Assembly: GCA_910589275.1 (NCBI GenBank) | Contig: CAJUTH010000045.1 | Location: forward strand, 1 to 26,021 | DNA: 26,021 nt | Direction of reading: 5' to 3' | Origin: an uncultured Dorea sp. | GTDB taxonomy: Bacteria > Bacillota > Clostridia > Lachnospirales > Lachnospiraceae | The notes under the pieces: model-generated | The model's input: only the letters and a program-made list of their open reading frames with translations | What the model was told of the DNA's origin: nothing | The model's database searches: none | Program-made: the position numbers and the translations under genes | Shown: in pieces, positions 23,958 to 26,021 of the stretch | Layout: each line of letters opens with the position of its first letter | Position numbering within the stretch: the stretch's first letter is position 1

Positions 23958-24824
23958 ATGAAAATTATGACATTAAACGCACATAGCCACGGAGCGGAAA
24001 TTTCCGAAGATATATTTCAGGAAAATTTGGCGGCGCTGGCGGAATGTATTATCCGGCAGCAGGTCGATGTGATCGCGCTGCAGGAGGTATGTCAGACGAT
24101 GGGGATGGAAGCCGTAGAGGAGAAAGAACTTCAAGGTTTCATTCCATCCGATTCCCAAACTGTAATCCGGAGAGATAATTATGTTCTTGGGCTTATCCGA
24201 AAACTAAGGCAGGAAGGGCGGCAGTATTACTGGACATGGGATGGCATAAAAGCGGGATATGAAATATACGATGAGGGACTTGCTGTTATCAGCAGGTTCC
24301 CCATCGAGTGTGTGGAGGAATATTATCTGTCAAATCAGAGAGATTATCAGAACTGGAAGACAAGAAAGGCCATAGCGGCAGAAATCTGCGTTGACGGAGA
24401 GAAAAGCTGGTTTGTAAGCACTCATATGGGCTGGTGGGAGGATGAGGAAGAACCCTTTGCCGGTCAAATGGACCGGCTTATGGCCAAATTGTCCCACAAA
24501 AAGTGTAATATATATCTAATGGGTGATTTTAATAGCCCGGCGGATGAGAAACATACAGGATATGACTATGTTAAAACTCAAGGATGGACGGATATCTGGC
24601 TGGCCGGCGGCAATCGGGAACATGAAATTACTGTTCCGGGTAAAATTGATGGCTGGGGCAAAAAGGCAGAGAAAGGATTGTGTATTGACTATATCTGGTC
24701 AAAATATCCGGTAGAAACGATATCTTCTAGAGTGGTTTTTTCTGGAGAAACGGAACCGGTGATTTCTGACCATTATGGAATTTTGTCCGACATCTGCAGA
24801 AAACAGGAAAAGAAGGGGGAATAA
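23958..24824 (+). CDS. mapP: EEP-family phosphatase, probable maltose 6'-phosphate phosphatase
   Basis: This 288-aa protein has the endonuclease/exonuclease/phosphatase fold: LNAHS at 6-10 (Asn7), ALQEV with metal ligand Glu43, STHMGWW with His156, MGDFNSP with Asp190 and Asn192, and the catalytic ending SDHYG with Asp271-His272. It has no signal peptide, so it acts inside the cell. In Enterococcus faecalis the PTS maltose transporter is paired with MapP, which dephosphorylates maltose 6'-phosphate. To my recollection MapP belongs to this fold, and the gene order PTS-phosphatase-malQ fits. A nuclease or other phosphodiesterase role is the alternative. GAGG (23946-23949) precedes ATG 23958. 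Confidence 0.75.
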   Translation: MKIMTLNAHSHGAEISEDIFQENLAALAECIIRQQVDVIALQEVCQTMGMEAVEEKELQGFIPSDSQTVIRRDNYVLGLIRKLRQEGRQYYWTWDGIKAGYEIYDEGLAVISRFPIECVEEYYLSNQRDYQNWKTRKAIAAEICVDGEKSWFVSTHMGWWEDEEEPFAGQMDRLMAKLSHKKCNIYLMGDFNSPADEKHTGYDYVKTQGWTDIWLAGGNREHEITVPGKIDGWGKKAEKGLCIDYIWSKYPVETISSRVVFSGETEPVISDHYGILSDICRKQEKKGE

Positions 24825-24826
24825 GA

Positions 24827-25987
24827 ATGAGAAAAAGCGGAATCCTGCTTCCTGTCAGCAGCCTGCCTTCCCGATATGGGATTGGCTGCTTTTCAAAGGA
24901 GGCGTATGAATGGGTAGATTTTTTGAAAGAGGCAGGGCAGGGATTTTGGCAGATTCTTCCGTTGGGACCAATCGGATATGGGGATTCTCCTTATCAGTCC
25001 TTTTCTACATTTGCTGGAAATCCCTATTTTATCAGTTTAGAAAAATTGATTTCCTATGGATGGCTGGAAGATAGAGAATGCGAGGAAATCAAGTGGGGAA
25101 CGGACGAGCGGTATGTTGATTATGGAATATTATATAGGAACCGGTTTGATCTGCTTAAGAAAGCCTTTGTACGGAGCAGAATAGAGGAAAATCCAGATTT
25201 TCTTGAATTCAGAAAGAAGGAAAAGGAATGGCTTGAGGATTATGCTTTATTTATGGCGTTAAAAAATGAACATAACGGGGAACCATGGACTGTATGGGAG
25301 GATGATTTGAGATACCGCGACGGCCAGACGCTGCGGCAGAAACAAGAAGAGCTGAAAGAGGAAATCTGTTTTTATGAATTTTTACAATTTGAATTTTACC
25401 GGGAATGGCTGGAACTAAAAAGCTATGCGAATAGCCAAGGGATTGGGATTATTGGAGATATACCGATTTATGTATCTATGGACAGCGCTGACGCATGGTC
25501 TGGAAAGGAATTGTTTCAGTTTGACGAACAGGCGCGGCCACTTGGGGTTGCCGGATGTCCGCCGGATGGATTTTCTGCAGTCGGGCAGTTGTGGGGGAAT
25601 CCGCTTTATGACTGGGAATATCATCAGTCTACAGGGTTTGACTGGTGGATGAAGCGTTTAAGATTTTGCTTTCGAATGTACGACGTGGTACGGATTGATC
25701 ATTTCCGAGGATTTGATGAGTATTATGAGATTCCCTACGGGGCTGCAGATGCGAGAGAAGGCAGGTGGAGAAAGGGCCCCGGAATTAAATTGTTTGATAA
25801 AGTCCGTCAGGTTTTTGGAAAGAGAGAAATTATCGCGGAGGATCTGGGATATGTGACGGATTCAGTGAGAAAGCTGGTGGCGGACAGCGGCTATCCGGGT
25901 ATGAAGGTATTAGAATTTGCCTTTGATTCGAGAGATTCAGGTAGCGCGAATGATTACCTGCCGTATAAGTTTGAAACAAATAAGTAG
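24827..25987 (+). CDS. malQ: 4-alpha-glucanotransferase (amylomaltase), truncated at the C-terminus
   Basis: MalQ (GH77) transfers glucan chains between maltodextrins, releasing glucose. The N-terminal RKSGILLPVSSLPSRYGIG, DSPYQSFSTFAGNPY and the nucleophile Asp291 in VVRIDHFRGF are all present, as is the acid/base Glu338 in EIIAEDLG. A stop follows FETNK at residue 386, where family members (about 500 aa) would go on to YTGTHDND with the third catalytic Asp. About 115 residues are lost, so the protein as written should be inactive. The remaining 34 bases (25988-26021) loosely resemble the missing stretch at the nucleotide level, so errors at a contig end are a real possibility. The start is two bases after the phosphatase stop, with a strong ribosome site. 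Confidence 0.85.
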   Translation: MRKSGILLPVSSLPSRYGIGCFSKEAYEWVDFLKEAGQGFWQILPLGPIGYGDSPYQSFSTFAGNPYFISLEKLISYGWLEDRECEEIKWGTDERYVDYGILYRNRFDLLKKAFVRSRIEENPDFLEFRKKEKEWLEDYALFMALKNEHNGEPWTVWEDDLRYRDGQTLRQKQEELKEEICFYEFLQFEFYREWLELKSYANSQGIGIIGDIPIYVSMDSADAWSGKELFQFDEQARPLGVAGCPPDGFSAVGQLWGNPLYDWEYHQSTGFDWWMKRLRFCFRMYDVVRIDHFRGFDEYYEIPYGAADAREGRWRKGPGIKLFDKVRQVFGKREIIAEDLGYVTDSVRKLVADSGYPGMKVLEFAFDSRDSGSANDYLPYKFETNK

Positions 25988-26021
25988 TGGGTAGAGAGAA
26001 AGTAAAGGGCATAACGACAAA

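Overview
The window looks like chromosomal DNA of a gut-type anaerobic Firmicute, most likely Lachnospiraceae (Clostridia). I infer this from protein families, moderate A+T, AGGAGG-type ribosome sites and T-tailed hairpin terminators. The genus cannot be fixed from the sequence. No phage, IS transposase or CRISPR array is visible; most of the window is core metabolism, with a few odd non-coding elements.

Region 1 (1-4191): tRNA-Glu(TTC) on the minus strand. Divergent from it is a strong promoter with two AGTTAG-N6-CTAACT-type dyads, feeding a DUF3793 gene and then a pyruvate formate-lyase set. The lyase is split: the 701-aa protein carries the Cys-Cys active site but has no glycyl-radical segment, and a separate 80-aa gene with its own ribosome site carries it. 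The activase pflA follows and ends in a terminator. Region 2 (4192-6680): xanthine phosphoribosyltransferase and a COG3044-type 'ABC-class' ATPase. Region 3 (6699-8984): an HTH/membrane regulator on the minus strand, tRNA-Arg(ACG) and a PPi-type phosphofructokinase.

Region 4 (9047-11235): a membrane-anchored, degenerate kinase-like protein followed by an HTH-Uma2 fusion. Region 5 (11530-15305): a family 2 glycosyltransferase, rubrerythrin with a start codon that could be buried in a hairpin, a Csp-like subtilisin protease, and the tail of a PEBP-family gene. Region 6 (15407-20292): a two-component system, a roughly 255-bp symmetrical hairpin element, and a three-gene ABC transporter. The transporter promoter carries an 11-bp-phased direct repeat that fits control by the adjacent response regulator.

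Region 7 (20291-26021): a maltose-type locus with a divergent LacI repressor, PTS EIIABC, a probable maltose-6'-phosphate phosphatase (EEP fold) and malQ. In such a pathway sugar is phosphorylated on entry, dephosphorylated inside the cell, and the glucan is then rearranged. The 455-bp control region holds four exact-period 32-bp dyad repeats and a helically phased set of YGCAA motifs. malQ stops early near the window edge, without its last catalytic Asp.

The items most worth a second look are the split PFL, the 32-bp dyad array, the giant hairpin and the kinase-like/Uma2 pair.
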